Shown: piece after piece, positions 34,316 to 47,307 of the stretch | Numbering within the stretch: the stretch's first letter is position 1 | How the letters are laid out: the number at the start of each line of letters is the position of its first letter | From: Glandiceps talaboti | Lineage: Eukaryota; Hemichordata; Enteropneusta; Spengelidae | Direction: 5' to 3' | Length of the DNA: 64,000 nt | Assembly: GCF_964340395.1 (NCBI RefSeq) | Contig: NC_135563.1 | Location: 22,373,809-22,437,808, forward strand | Position numbers and translations under genes: made by a program | Notes under the pieces: model-generated | What the model was told of the DNA's origin: nothing | Database searches by the model: none | Seen by the model: only the letters and a program-made list of their open reading frames with translations

Positions 34316-36369
34316 GTCAGCATCCCTTTCTCTAAGAAGATTATCTTCCAACTTTCTGCTTCATTTATGATTGATCTTTGAATCTTTCTTTTTTTTAATT
34401 TTTTTTTGCTGCCCATACTGTGGAAAGTATGTGATTGAATTGTCAAATGAAACCAGCATTACGTATTGCTTTGTGGCAGACCCTCTTACCAATGATTTAT
34501 GGATAGAATCAGTGTGGGACTGTCAATTTGAAATTGTTGCACAGATTGGGTTTCAGGTTTAGGTAGATGATCTGAAAAGATTCAATGCACGTTTGATTTT
34601 CACCAAATATGACAAAATTTAATAGAACAATTGTCAACAATAGTACAGTTTTTGTACGCTACATGATGTGATGTCATGAAAATGATACCACTAAAACTTA
34701 ATCTGTGCACAAAATGATGTGAAAATCCCAACTACCAATGGCATGCCTACAGCCAACTATCTCGGTTACTAGACTTGTAGTTTGTTTCTGACATTACCAT
34801 GTAAATTTGTTCATTGTAATTATTGTTCTATTTATTTATTAATTTATCTGTAATTTGTTTCAATGGTCATGAATGATTACTGAACATCTGATGGTACAAT
34901 AATTTATTTTTTTTTAATGTAAATTGTGACAATTATTTCAAATATAGGTAAGCATGAGAGGGCAAGGAATGTCTCTCTTTCAATGGCAGCTAGGAAGGCT
35001 TAGAAATATACACAAGGATTAAAGGCCAAACATTACTGTAAATTGTCATTGGATTCAGAATCAGAATAACATCCACTTTAATGCAAATCCTAATATGATG
35101 CTGAATCAGAAATTAGCAGAGTTAGTCAATCATCCACAGCATCACATTCAGATATACATTGATGTTTGGAAACTCTCTTTGAATCTGTCTCCCAGTATGA
35201 TCCAACTTTACACATGTACTGTAAGTATAGTTTTGCAGTATTACAAGCCAGGGTTCTAGTGTTCATTTAGTTAGCTTCAGAAACTAACATCCTAAAGTTG
35301 TGAAAACCTGGAATTTTGAATGTACAAGTCCTATTCACATATTTGTCATTGAACTGTTATTTAACATATGAAGAGTATTCATCAGAATGCTATACATGTA
35401 TTCAGGGACATGTATACAGATTACCTGGGAACTTCATATACAAATCACATGTTTATATACATTTTATACTTTCATAAAACTCAAATCTGACAGCAGTACA
35501 TATACATCTATCTGGAAGGGCGCCCCCAACATACAGCCTCAAAAATCTTTTGTTTGCTACAAAGTTTGCATTAGTAATTACAGCAGCTGTCAGGGTGCAT
35601 GGTTCAATGAGTTGTTTGATTGGAAATTCATCAAAGTGTAACAGTTCAGTGAGAAAAGTTGTGATTCATAGACAGCCCACCTTACAAAAGTTATTGTAGC
35701 TCATATTTAAAAGTATTTTCTGTTTAAATAAGGGTGAAATTTGCTTCCATCTTGCTAAGCTAAGAAAGTAGCAAATGTTTTTATTAGGTTGAGACAAGGA
35801 GAATACTGAACACTGATTGGTTTATGCTCAGCCAATAAGCACATTCTATTCACATTGAGGTCATCATTTAACCAATGAGAAAGGTTGTTCCAACATGCTT
35901 TTAGGTTAGTTGTCAAAAAGAAAAATTTGTTGGTTGATTCATACCCAATACAAAAAAAGAAATTGAAAGCCATGTTCAAGTTTAATTTGAAAATTGAGCA
36001 CATACTAAACATGCTATGATGCAGGTCAAGTGCAGTTCAATATCAGTTACAAGTATCTCATACTTTGTACAGGCATGTTGTGTTTTTCTTCAAGTTTAAA
36101 AGTTTGACATAATACACTGCAAGTACATGTATACCAAAGTGTGTTAATTTCAGTACATCAAATAATGCACTACAAGTATACTGAAATGTTGCATTAATAT
36201 CGCACACAGGCATTAATAATATGATATACAGACACAAGGGTTCCACTATACTAGATAAGGGTCAATACAACAAGAATGTATTAAAGTTGATACTATGGCT
36301 TTGTACTGTTCTACATTCCCATAGGGTATAACTAGCTAGTGTTATAATGCTTCACCATATATAGGCAAA

Positions 36370-36690
36370 CTAAGTATGGTGCTTTCACTGTAGATGTAGG
36401 CAACTTGTATGTCTCCATGGACAAAAGAAACCACAGTCGTGTCAATCAGTTACATTTATGTTAATACGTACAGCAACAGCCAGCTAAGTGTGGGTCTTTC
36501 ACTGTAGATGTAGGCAACTTGTATGTCTCCATGGACAAAGAAACCACAGTTGTGTCAATAACTGATGTTACATTTATGCTAATACTTACAGCAACGGCAA
36601 GCTAAGTGTGGTGTTTTCACTGTAGACAACTTTTGTGTCTTCATGTTCATAAACAAAGAAGCCATAATTGCATTAGCTTGTCATATCTGT
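36370..36690. repeat. About 115-bp tandem repeat, 3 diverged copies
   Basis: TTTCACTGTAGATGTAGGCA recurs at 36383 and 36497, and a decayed TTTCACTGTAGACAAC copy is at 36615. Each is followed by GTSTYYATG and a GAARCCA element. Confidence 0.8.
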
Positions 36691-36842
36691 AAAGACAGAC
36701 ATGATTCAAACAAAGACTCTTTTATTATGGCATGTGCGATATTTATCTATCACAGAAGTCATTTATAACTACAATGAAAATCATAAGACCTGAAACAAAA
36801 CTGGCTCCATAAAAATCTTACTAACACTGCTACATTTTATCC

Positions 36843-36867
36843 CAGACCACTTCTCTATAGTGGTCTG
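36843..36867. repeat. Perfect hairpin CAGACCACT/AGTGGTCTG
   Basis: A 9-bp perfect stem around a 7-nt loop (TCTCTAT). Related CTCAGACCACTATAG sequences occur at 52,803, 58,281 and 61,627. Confidence 0.8.
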
Positions 36868-38999
36868 AGATTTTATCATCTTGCTGGACAACACCGTAAG
36901 TATCTCTGTTTGTTGGTAAGATTTTTGTTGAGCCAGATAATAAAATGTAGCAATGTTAGTAAGATTGTTGTCAAGCAAGACCTGGTTTTGTTTCAGGTTT
37001 TCCCTATTTTAATTGTACATCTTAGTAAACAGTGTGTATGCATCAACCTTACTACTATTTCTAGAAGTACATCTGACCATCTATCCATTTTGGTGAGTTT
37101 GATAGTCAAGCCTTTCAGTGGTCATGGCAACTGACAAAGCTAGATAAGTTCCAGATTTGTTTTGCATAATAATTACCTTGCAACCATATTACTTACCTAG
37201 CAACTGTGTACTCAAGCTTCACGTCACATGGCAGTGTCAAAAAATGTTGCATTATATGATTATGAATATCTCTCATAACTATTTCTTATTTATGCAAGAT
37301 GTTTTACTGCACTTTGCATTGTCAAAAATTGCATAATATGTTGTCAACAGTTTTTGCATAGTTAATGATAAAAACTTCTCATACATTTCGCTTTGGTGCA
37401 AGATGGAAACAATTACTATCATAGACAACGGAATTTCATGATTAATATCATAGAGAACGGAATTTCATAATTAATATCATAGAAAACAGAATTTCATAAT
37501 TATCTATATTGATCTTCAAGAGTTGTTTTAAATTAAGAATATTTTATTTTGGGGAAACGTCATCTGGCCAAGACCTATAAAAGAATAGATTTATGTGTAC
37601 ATAGAGAGGGTTGGTAGGTTAGCTTGTATATTGCACACGTTGCCATTTTTATTCACCAGCTCCAAACTGGATCTGATGATTGATTGATTTCAATGTTAAA
37701 CATTTGAATGTATTTTGTGTTTTCTATAAGAATAAACTATTTCAAAACAAACCTTTGGTGTGTTCCATGTGTTACAGTAGTATACGGTGATGGTATAGTC
37801 TATTATTACATTTGTACTAGAGATTTAAAATGTCTGTTCTTGATGTGAGAGCGTTGGTGATGCTTTGCGTTGTTTCCACTGTTTAATACGTCTCTATAAT
37901 GTACATCTGATTACCGTAAGACAAAAATATTGACAGTTCAAATATGAGTTTGAATTCCTGTTTTCTGAATGTTGTCGTTGATGGCTCACTTCACCGTGTT
38001 CGTTTTGCTCCCTGTTGCGGAGATGGGTTTTTTGCCAATATCGGTATTTAAGCGTTTTGACATATATGCAAGTAACAAAAAGTCGTATCACAGTTTTTCA
38101 GACAAAATCGAGAGTAAGTGAAATGTGTCAGTCCTCAAGTTGGGCATTAATTTTTACGAGAGTATAAGTGGATGGTCATATAATTGTCTCTTTGATCCTC
38201 CGTAGCTTAAGTTATTCTTGAATTTGGGGGGAATAACGTACCGGTGTCTGGGACCTATCTCTAGAATGATCTAATACCAAAAGAAGTATCATACCTTCAG
38301 TTATGATCCACATTCTCTCCAAGCATTCCCTCTCTAAGCCACCAACTTTATCATCTTTTCAAAAGGGGGATCGTAAAAATATTAAATTTACCGTTCAGTG
38401 TATCATTGTGATCGTTGAAAATACTCTTTGCAAAATCTTATTGAACCCATATTGTGTATACTACGTTACTACAAGGCCTTGTATTTTGTCGAGACTTGTT
38501 GTAAAGACACAATATATAATAATAAATACCAACTTTGCTTCTTTGACAGGGTTCGTCCCTACTCTATGACAATGAGTAAAAGTGTCAGATGTTGTGCCAA
38601 CAAAAATGCAGCCAGAGAAAAAAATCCAAATTGATTTAACACAAATGTAAACATTTAAACAAAAAATCAGAACAATAAGCACTTCATTGTTAAAACAGAT
38701 ACTACCTTTACACCAAAGAATTATTAGATAAGAGTATATCTCTCTTTTATTCTCCGTTATCATAACAAAGTCACGTGATCGTTAGATATGTACGATATTC
38801 ACTAAATATTTACTTGAACACAGATATCGCTAAGCAACCATCACTGCAGAAGTACATTTAGTTCATCTGGATGATTTTATCATATCATGTCACAGTGGCC
38901 GGTGACAATGATGTATGTGTTCTACATGTATTATATCTTCCATATTCGAAGCCGTACTACTATCGAGGAGTGGTTGAAATGAAGTGAAAGTAACAAAAA

Positions 39000-39024
39000 A
39001 CCATTGCATGTACACAACACACAC

Positions 39025-39101
<77 letters not shown>
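39000..39101. repeat. (CA)n microsatellite
   Basis: About 100 bp of CA dinucleotides. Confidence 0.97.
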
Positions 39102-39104
<3 letters not shown>

Positions 39105-39212
39105 CATTTACCTATAGCTACATTAGTTAAACTACACACCACATATCCACGGTAGTACACACGTTTACCTATAGCTACGTTAGTTAATCTACACACCAAA
39201 TATCGACGTCTG
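39102..39212. repeat. Two-copy tandem duplication, about 66 bp
   Basis: TTTACCTATAGCTAC, TTAGTTAA and CTACACACCA occur twice in order, between two opposite-sense microsatellites. Confidence 0.85.
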
Positions 39213-39457
39213 TGTGTGTGTCTGTGTGTATGTGTGTATGTGTGTGTATGTGTATGTATGTATGTATGTGTCTGTGTGTATGTGTATGTGTATGTCTGTC
39301 TGTGTGTCTGTGTGTGTATGTGTGTATGTGTATGTGTATGTGTCTGTGTGTGTGTCTGTGTGTGTGTCTGTGTGTGTATGTGTGTATGTGTGTCTGTCTG
39401 TCTGTCTGTGTGTGTGTGTCTGTGTGTGTCTGTGTGTGTATGTGTATGTGTGTGTAA
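39210..39457. repeat. (TG)n compound microsatellite with TA and TC variants
   Basis: About 250 bp of TGTG, TGTA and TGTC units. It is the near reverse complement of the CA run 110 bp upstream, so the pair can form a large cruciform. Confidence 0.95.
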
Positions 39458-40656
39458 CAATTGTGATATATGATAAGCCATCATGTTGAAGCTAACCAAT
39501 CACTATTACTTCCAAATGAATCACTCAAGATCAATAGTAAACAGATTTAAGAGATCTGCATCGAAAGTGTTATTGAATAAACATAGACGATAGATGGCGC
39601 GATGAATTGGTGTTCCACAAAAGATATTCTAACATTTTTTGACTTTGTATGAAATTCTGAACACCAAAGCTTTTGTTAGAAAGTAATATACAACAAATGT
39701 ACCCACATGATGTAACTTTTATAAATGTTGTAATTTCGCTACCGATTTCTATTAATCTCTATACATGGTTGCTAGATTGTCGAGGTTTCCCTTGCCTTAT
39801 CAAGCTTAGGTAGCAATGTTTTATGCTAAAACTCTGAGATGTCGAAATTTTGATTTGGAAATGAAATGAAATGTAATAAAACCAAGTTGGATCAGAGTAA
39901 AACGACAGCTTGTAAGTTTTATCGTGTCTTTGAGTAAATCAATATATTGTAAGATATGTCGTTTCGTTCAAGGCAAGTCAATGACATCAAACACGACATT
40001 GTCACTATTGTCGAGTGGATGATAATCGCCTTATTGTATAAGTCCCCCGTTTCCAATTTAATCACAAAGGGTCTTCAGATACACATAAAACAGAAAAAAA
40101 CGTTAACTGGATTGTTCGCCCGGATTGGATACGGATTTCCCGCCCATACTTGACGAGATATGCCGTGAGCTGTGGGCATTTACTACAACTGTTGATCCTT
40201 TTATACTGACTGTGGGCTGATACCATTGGACTACGTCACGTTTATGATCACGGAGCAAAATTGTCAATTGTACGTTTCAAAAATGTAAGGCCTAAAAAAA
40301 TGTTTGTTCCGGTTACTTGACCCCACCTAGTTTTTCACGCCGACCCTAAACTTTTTTTACGTATTCAAAATAAAATCGTAAAAATTGTCAAGTCTCGCCA
40401 GAAATAATGGATGTGGAAACTGACCTCAACTTAAAAAGACAATATGAAACTGTTCTCAATATGTAATGGATGTACATCTGATGAATGATGAGAAGAAACC
40501 AATAAATTAACACAGAGACCATATGGAAAACAACGGAAAAGATAACTACCTCAACTAGACACTCACATATGAAAACAAATAGATATATAAAAAATAAAAA
40601 ATCTACATACCCACCTATTCTAAAAAAAAAAATTGTCGGGCCTAACTGTAATTCAC

Positions 40657-40766
40657 GATTGACATTTTTGAAAGCCGAAAAAACTGACAAAATATTTGCA
40701 TTAAGTTGCAAGATTGACACGATTGAACACATAAAATGTCGATGTTGGCTTTCAAAAATGTCGATC
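40657..40766. repeat. Inverted repeat, 19 of 20 matched
   Basis: GATTGACATTTTTGAAAGCC (40657-40676) matches the reverse complement of 40747-40766 with one mismatch. Further TTGACATTTTT pieces nearby suggest a larger decayed foldback. Confidence 0.7.
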
Positions 40767-40921
40767 GTACTGATCGATTACATTTTTAGTATGCACAATT
40801 GACATTTTTTTGTTTTCTATCGTGCGAAGAATTAATGTCAATCTTGCGTGCATGAAATTAAAAAATGTAACACCATTTACTTCTGTCCATGGATGGGTTA
40901 CTCGGTAACGTTTTCCATTTT

Positions 40922-40991
40922 CATGTGTTGTGTTGTGTTGTGTTGTGTTGTGTTGTGTTGTGTTGTGGTGTGGTGTGGTGTGTTGTGTTGC
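40922..40991. repeat. (GTGTT)n microsatellite
   Basis: About 65 bp of the pentamer GTGTT with a GGTGT patch. Confidence 0.95.
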
Positions 40992-41271
40992 TAGCCTGGT
41001 GTAATTCTGTGACTTTAGTCCCGAGTCTAGCTGGAAGTGGGAAAAATAAAAATACCCACCAATGAAACTAGTGAATCGACGATCTGTTCAAACATACTAG
41101 CTACTGAATATTGTATATCCAGGAGGAGTCTGTTATAGATAGAGATTGTAGAGTATTTACTTACTTCAATGAATGACATTAATTCATTCATTGTTCATTG
41201 CGTAATGACAAGAGAAAGAAAACAAGCTGCTGCATTTGCGTTATAGTTTTACACCTGTATTTTGGTTTCTT

Positions 41272-42012
41272 CCAATCACATTCAATATTCACTGTCAGCT
41301 TCTGCCAATCAGATTCATCTCAGTAGTTTGAGTGCAGTCATTATCTGTAGCCAAAGCGGTAACATATCGGAACCCTCAGTTTGCACATTGTGAGTAATAG
41401 GCAGGATTTGGGCATTTCCTCGTGATAATATTTACAGCCACAGTTGTGGAAGAAGGTTATTATCAATAGATATGCCGAATTGATGAAAACTTTGTTCGAA
41501 AAGTGAAAACACACGGAGCTTGACTTGGATACTTACATAAAGGAATGAAGTAGGCAATGATAGTGAAACCATTCTACTGATAATACTGACACTGCATGCA
41601 ACGAGACAAAGGACTATGCTTCGCGTAAGCCCAAACTGGTTAACAGGTGGTTTTGTGGACTGGCCAGATTCTGGGTTCTCAAAGAACGGACATTTAATGC
41701 GGACTGGAAAGTAATAACTTTTCAATGTGTTCCAATCACTGAACTAAAGAAATCTCTGTACAGCGTGAGTATATGGTGAATGGCCGTTGAACTTCTTCAG
41801 CATGGTTTGGTGTCTACATCACTGATATCATGGAAAGTGCTTGTAATGTTGTAGACTTGCTAATGGTTTTGAACTAGAGTGAACTGTGTGCACTCATGGA
41901 CAACATCCACTTTGAACTTTGACTGAAAATACTCGGACTTGGTACCGAATTGCCAAATGAACATTTTTGTTGCATTACCCGGTTGATCGCTGCCGATGAA
42001 TAGTCAGCAACT
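41272..42012 (+). promoter_or_regulatory. Possible promoter and non-coding first exon (weak)
   Basis: Two CCAATCA boxes (41272-41278 and 41305-41311, 33 bp apart) precede about 700 bp of repeat-free sequence ending at a good donor (AACT|GTGAGTAA at 42012/42013). A late ATG near 41997 would open MNSQQ before the donor. No coding exon could be joined to it with confidence. It could instead be chance. Confidence 0.25.
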
Positions 42013-42259
42013 GTGAGTAAAACAGAAGTTTATATTCATCAATTAACTTGTGTGATATTTTTAATTTGCATTGTCTTTGTGTAAAATCGATACTTTTAGT
42101 TGAATACTCCGAGTTAGACTGCAATATGTCGATGTTCCAGATTTTAAATACATTGTTTTGTTTGTGTGTTTGAAATCTAAAATGCCATTGGTTTTGTCTG
42201 AAATTTATTCCATCTAATACTGTCCAATTATTTGGGGTACAGTGTTACCCATTACTCGT

Positions 42260-44945
42260 ATGGAAATATATATTTATTTTGCTACTCAATCATTCAACTA
42301 AGTATTCTAGTAACTATACTATAAGTGTCAAGTCAAGTCAAGTCAAGTCAAGTCACAAGTGTAAGGTCAAGTCAAGACAAGTCAAGTCAAGTCAAGTCAC
42401 AAGTGTCAGGTCAAGTCAAGTCAAGTCAAGTCAAGTCACAAGTGTCAGGTCAAGTCAAGTCAAGTCAAGTCAAGTCACAAGTGTCAGGTCAAGTCAAGTC
42501 AAGTCAAGTCAAGTCACAAGTGTCAGGTCAGGTCAAGTCAAGTCAAGTCAAGTCACAAGTGTCAGGTCAAGTCAAGTCAAGTCAAGTCAAGTCAAGTCAC
42601 AAGTGTCAGGTCAGGTCAAGTCAAGTCAAGTCAAGTCAAGCCATGTCAAGTCTAGATATTTCATTTCATTTCATTTCTGGACATTTTCTATATATTCAAT
42701 ATTTGTATTTTAATACCACTGAGAAACTTCTCAGTGAAACATGGAGGCTGTGAATTTCATGATTTCATCATGTGATGTGTAGATAAAATTGCACAACGAT
42801 TTACAATGTATATATTGTGGGAATGGATGTTCAAGGACTCTGGGTTCATACTTAGTAATTAATTTTTTCCCCCGACAATACTTACAAGATGTTAGGGAAA
42901 ATTTATGATTCACTTTCAAGAATTTGTTTTGACTTTGTCAAGTCAAGTCACAAGTGTCATGTCAAGTCAAGTCAAGTCAAGTCAAGTCAAGTCACAAGTG
43001 TCATGTCAAGTCAAGTCAAGTCAAGTCAAGTCAAGTCACAAGTGTCAGGTCAAGTCAAGTCAAGTCAAGTCAAGTCAAGCCATGTCAAGTCTAGATATTT
43101 CATTTCATTTCATTTCTGGACATTTTCTATATATTCAATATTTGTATTTTAATACCACTGAGAAACTTCTCAGTGAAACATGGAGGCTGTGAATTTCATG
43201 ATTTCATCATGTGATGTGTAGATAAAATTGCACAACGATTTACAATGTATATATTGTGGGAATGGATGTTCAAGGACGCTGGGTTCATACTTAGTAATTG
43301 ATATTTCCCCCCCCGACAATACTTACAAGATGTTAGGGAAAATTTATGATTCACTTTCAAGAATTTGTTTTGACTTTGTGAGTCGAAAGTTTTCATTAAT
43401 AAGAATTATTATGTTATTTAAGGAGGAGTCCATTCAAATATATATTTATTTTGCTACTCAATCATTCAACTAAGTATTCTAGTAACTATACTATAAGTGT
43501 CAAGTCAAGTCAAGTCAAGTCAAGTCAAGTCAAGTCAAGTCACAAGTGTCAGGTCAAGTCAAGTCAAGTCAAGTCAAGTCACAAGTGTCAGGTCAAGTCA
43601 AGTCAAGTCAAGTCAAGTCACAAGTGTCAGGTCAAGTCAAGTCAAGTCAAGTCAAGTCAAGTCAAGTCACAAGTGTCAGGTCAAGTCAAGTCAAGTCAAG
43701 TCAAGTCACAAGTGTCAGGTCAAGTCAAGTCAAGTCAAGTCAAGTCAAGTCAAGTCACAAGTGTCAGGTCAAGTCAAGTCAAGTCAAGTCAAGTCACAAG
43801 TGTCAGGTCAAGTCAAGTCAAGTCAAGTCACAAGTGTCAGGTCAGGTCAAGTCAAGTCAAGTCAAGCCATGTCAAGTCTAGATATTTCATTTCATTTCAT
43901 TTCTGGACATTTTCTATATATTCAATATTTGTATTTTAATACCACTGAGAAACTTCTCAGTGAAACATGGAGGCTGTGAATTTCATGATTTCATCATGTG
44001 ATGTGTAGATAAAATTGCACAACGATTTACAATGTATATATTGTGGGAATGGATGTTCAAGGACTCTGGGTACATACTTAGTAATTAATATTTCCCCCCC
44101 CCCCCCGACAATACTTACAAGATGTTAGGGAAAATTTATGATTCACTTTCAAGAATTTGTTTTGACTTTGTGAGTCGAAAGTTTTCATTAATAAGAATTA
44201 TTATGTTATTTAAGGAGGAGTCCATTCAAATATATATTTATTTTGCTACTCAATCATTCAACTAAGTGTTCTAGTAATTATACTATAAGTGTCAAGTCAA
44301 ATCAAGTCAAGTCAAGTCAAGTCACAAGTGTCAAGTCAAGTCAAGTCAAGTCAAGTCACAAGTGTCAGGTCAAGTCAAGTCAAGTCAAGTCAAGTCACAA
44401 GTCACAAGTGTCAGGTCAAGTCAAGTCAAGTCAAGTCAAGTCAAGTCACAAGTGTCAGGTCAAGTCAAGTCAAGTCAAGTCAAGTCAAGTCACAAGTGTC
44501 AGGTCAGGTCAAGACAAGTCAAGTCAAGTCAAGCCATGTCAAGTCTAGATATTTCATTTCATTTCATTTCTGGACATTTTCTATATATTCAATATTTGTA
44601 TTTTAATACCACTGAGAAACTTCTCAGTGAAACATGGAGGCTGTGAATTTCATGATTTCATCATGTGATGTGTAGATAAAATTGCACAACGATTTACAAT
44701 GTATATATTGTGGGAATGGATGTTCAAGGACTCTGGGTTCATACTTAGTAATTAATTTTTTCCCCCGACAATACTTACAAGATGTTAGGGAAAATTTATG
44801 ATTCACTTTCAAGAATTTGTTTTGACTTTGTGAGTCGAAAGTTTTCATTAATAAGAAATATTTTGTTATTTAAGGAGGAGTCCATTCAAATATATATTTA
44901 TTTTGCTACTCAATCATTCAACTAAGTATTCTAGTAACTATACTT
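42260..44945. repeat. Fourfold tandem duplication with nested AAGTC satellite
   Basis: Each block has a flank (CTACTCAATCATTCAACT), an AAGTC pentamer array, and about 450 bp of unique spacer from TCTAGATATTTCATTTC to GGAGGAGTCCATTC. Inside the arrays a higher-order unit recurs: five or so AAGTC units, then CACAAGTGTCAGG. Arrays span about 42320-42650, 42937-43090, 43498-43878 and 44288-44546. The second block lacks its left flank; spacer joins array at TTTGTCAAGTC (about 42937). Spacer copies are nearly identical. SSQVKSSQV-type frames are artefacts. Confidence 0.95.
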
Positions 44946-45717
44946 GTAGTCGTTTTCTACGACAATTATATAGTTCGTTTCACTATTAACCGGTCAGAGT
45001 TGTTGACAACATATATGTAATGAGCATAATATGTTTACAGATGGCTGGAAAATAGATAAACAACTTGATTGAATTAGCATATACTGTGAAGGACACCTGG
45101 TGACAATTATAATCATCCAATCGTGTGTGGCATCCGAGTTGTTTTGACACTGGTAGAAAAGGGACAATGTTTGACCGTTCTGGGAGATGCCCTTCAGAAT
45201 TTGATCTGTGATAAACCTACAACGTTGCTGTAGTATGCTGTTGGATTCCTGTATGGGGAAGTTCTAAACTCTATTTTTGCTTGGAAACTGAATGTTTTGC
45301 CGGGACTATGAATGATACATTGTGTGGAACTGCACATTTCATCAGTGAACAATCGTCAGCATCGTCTACAATTTGTGTGTGTTGCGGTGCGTCCCAAGTC
45401 TGCACTTTGATATGCGACAGAAGAGACTTTACATCGTTACCAATGTTAGTAGTCAAGTTTTATTTGCCACAACCAGTCATTAGTAATACATGTAATTGTC
45501 AAATGTACGCTAAGTTTTTATATTTATATTGTAAGCATATTTTTTGTACAAGAAATTTCAGTGTACAAAGTGTTGTATTTTTTTTTGTTTAGAGAGAAAT
45601 TAGACCAGTTCAAGATAAACCTGTGACATCTGTGTGTGTGTGTTCTTTCTTATTTCTCCAGTGAATGTGATCCCTTCCCCATCCTGTACTTTCATGACAA
45701 CTGGTGTCAGAATTGGT
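44946..45717. other. Unique sequence after the satellite block, no gene assigned
   Basis: A 103-codon frame at 45281-45592 has many Cys but also a poly-F end and no recognisable domain. I do not call it a gene. Confidence 0.5.
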
Positions 45718-45853
45718 GAACAAACAAACAATAACAACAGATATATACTGATAAACATGAACGACAGAATAATTGCAAATCGATATCAACAATGTTTCTA
45801 TGCAACAAGAATTACAATATGTTTTCCTATATGTGTGACATAGTCACTGTGTG

Positions 45854-45950
<97 letters not shown>

Positions 45951-46030
45951 CAGTGCTCAATACATATATGTATGTAGAGACGTGTAAATAACACAGTATC
46001 AACTAAGATACACGATGTTACGATTACGCT

Positions 46031-46117
<87 letters not shown>

Positions 46118-46245
46118 AGATATGCACAAAGTTACCATATCGCATATGGGAAAACATTGTTATTCTTCAACATTGTTGATATTGATTTGTAATTACTCTG
46201 TCGTGAATGTTTGTCAGTATATATTGTGTTGTTATTGTTTGTTTG
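45718..46245. mobile_element. Large foldback with microsatellites in both arms
   Basis: The left arm (about 45718-45868) and the reverse complement of the right arm (about 46113-46245) are similar along their length. Both carry AACAAACAATAACAACA, ATATACTGA, CGACAGA and ATCAACAATG in order. The arms even yield alike chance peptides (NDRIIANRYQQC and HDRVITNQYQQC). Inside lie (TA)n-(TG)n at 45858-45947 and (AT)n at 46034-46113. Mobile origin is inferred. Confidence 0.7.
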
Positions 46246-46254
46246 GTAATTTGT

Positions 46255-46538
46255 ATTTGTTTGTTTGTTTGTTTGTTTGGTTGGTTGGTTGGTTGGTTGG
46301 TTGGTTGGTTGGTTGGTTGTTTGTTTGTTTGTTTGTTTGGTTGGTTGGTTGGTTGGTTGGTTGTTTGGTTGTTTGCTTGTTTGTTTGTTTGTTTGTTTGT
46401 TTGTTTGTTTGTTTGGTTGGTTGGTTGGTTGTTTGATTGATTGATTGATTGATTGTTTGTTTGTTTGTTTGGTTGGTTGGTTGGTTGGTTGGTTGGTTGG
46501 TTGGTTGTTTCTTTGTTTGGTTGGTTGGTTGGTTGTTC
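46255..46538. repeat. (GTTT)n/(GGTT)n compound tetranucleotide tract
   Basis: About 280 bp of alternating GTTT and GGTT blocks with a short GATT patch. It adjoins the outer edge of the foldback. The poly-NQPT frames on the other strand are artefacts. Confidence 0.97.
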
Positions 46539-47307
46539 TCGCAAACATAAATAACTAAGTCTTCCCCATGGTGTTACATGCAACCTGACATGTGTAACAC
46601 ACGGGGAGGGTGAGGGGGGGGGGTACTCCCGGTCGTATAAACGCTTACAAAGGTATACGGATATGAGCAGCCCAGACCAAATGGGTTACTTTTTCACGGA
46701 AAATACGTAAACATCGAATTTTCACTGGTCTGAACATTCTCTAATTATGGGGTCGATAACATGGGAAACGTCTTCATGTTTATTATCTGTGCTCCTACTA
46801 TCATGGTGTTTCCGGCTTTGAATTACTTCCGTGTTTGTTACATGTGATTTTGTCAGATGAAATATACACAGAGACGTACAAAGTGACTGGTAGACGTTAT
46901 TAATGAAGTTTTTCCTCTCTATGGCCTGTACATGTTGTGATCCGGTGAAGTAGATTTTCCAGAGAAGACATAAAAGTTGTGTATCGTAAGTTCCGTCTTA
47001 CTTTATTTGAATATGAATGACCAGGTTAATGGTATATCTTTATTTAGTTTGACCTTTCACCCGTTTCTCCGAAATTACAACAGTGAAATATTTCGCAGGA
47101 TACCCCTTTATCCCCCCCATCCCCCATATAGTCAGAAACTTTTAGTGTGTAATATGTACAAATACAGATCAGATGAGAAATGGGACAGCAGCCGTGCTAT
47201 ATACAGGGATTCATTTGACTTTCAAACGTCTTCCTCTGCATTATATATTGGATCATATTCTATTATCTTTTTGTTTCTAATTTAATTTCTAATCGGATAT
47301 TGTAAAT

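Larger units (their letters stand above)
31971..41271. other. Intergenic region downstream of KChIP
   Basis: No convincing protein-coding gene was seen. ORFs up to about 110 codons are present but lack family features, and several sit in repeats. The region carries hairpins, minisatellites and microsatellites listed separately. A long KChIP 3' UTR could cover its first 2 kb. Confidence 0.55.

Noticed and set aside
41432-41725. 97-codon minus-strand frame
   Set aside because: No domain, membrane or repeat signature, and no splice partners; the plus strand is a slightly better candidate as an untranslated exon.
42279-44646. SSQVKSSQV-type frames up to 162 codons
   Set aside because: They are translations of the AAGTC pentamer satellite, present in every forward phase.
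45281-45592. 103-codon Cys-rich frame
   Set aside because: Cys positions follow no known pattern and the end is a poly-T run; likely chance.
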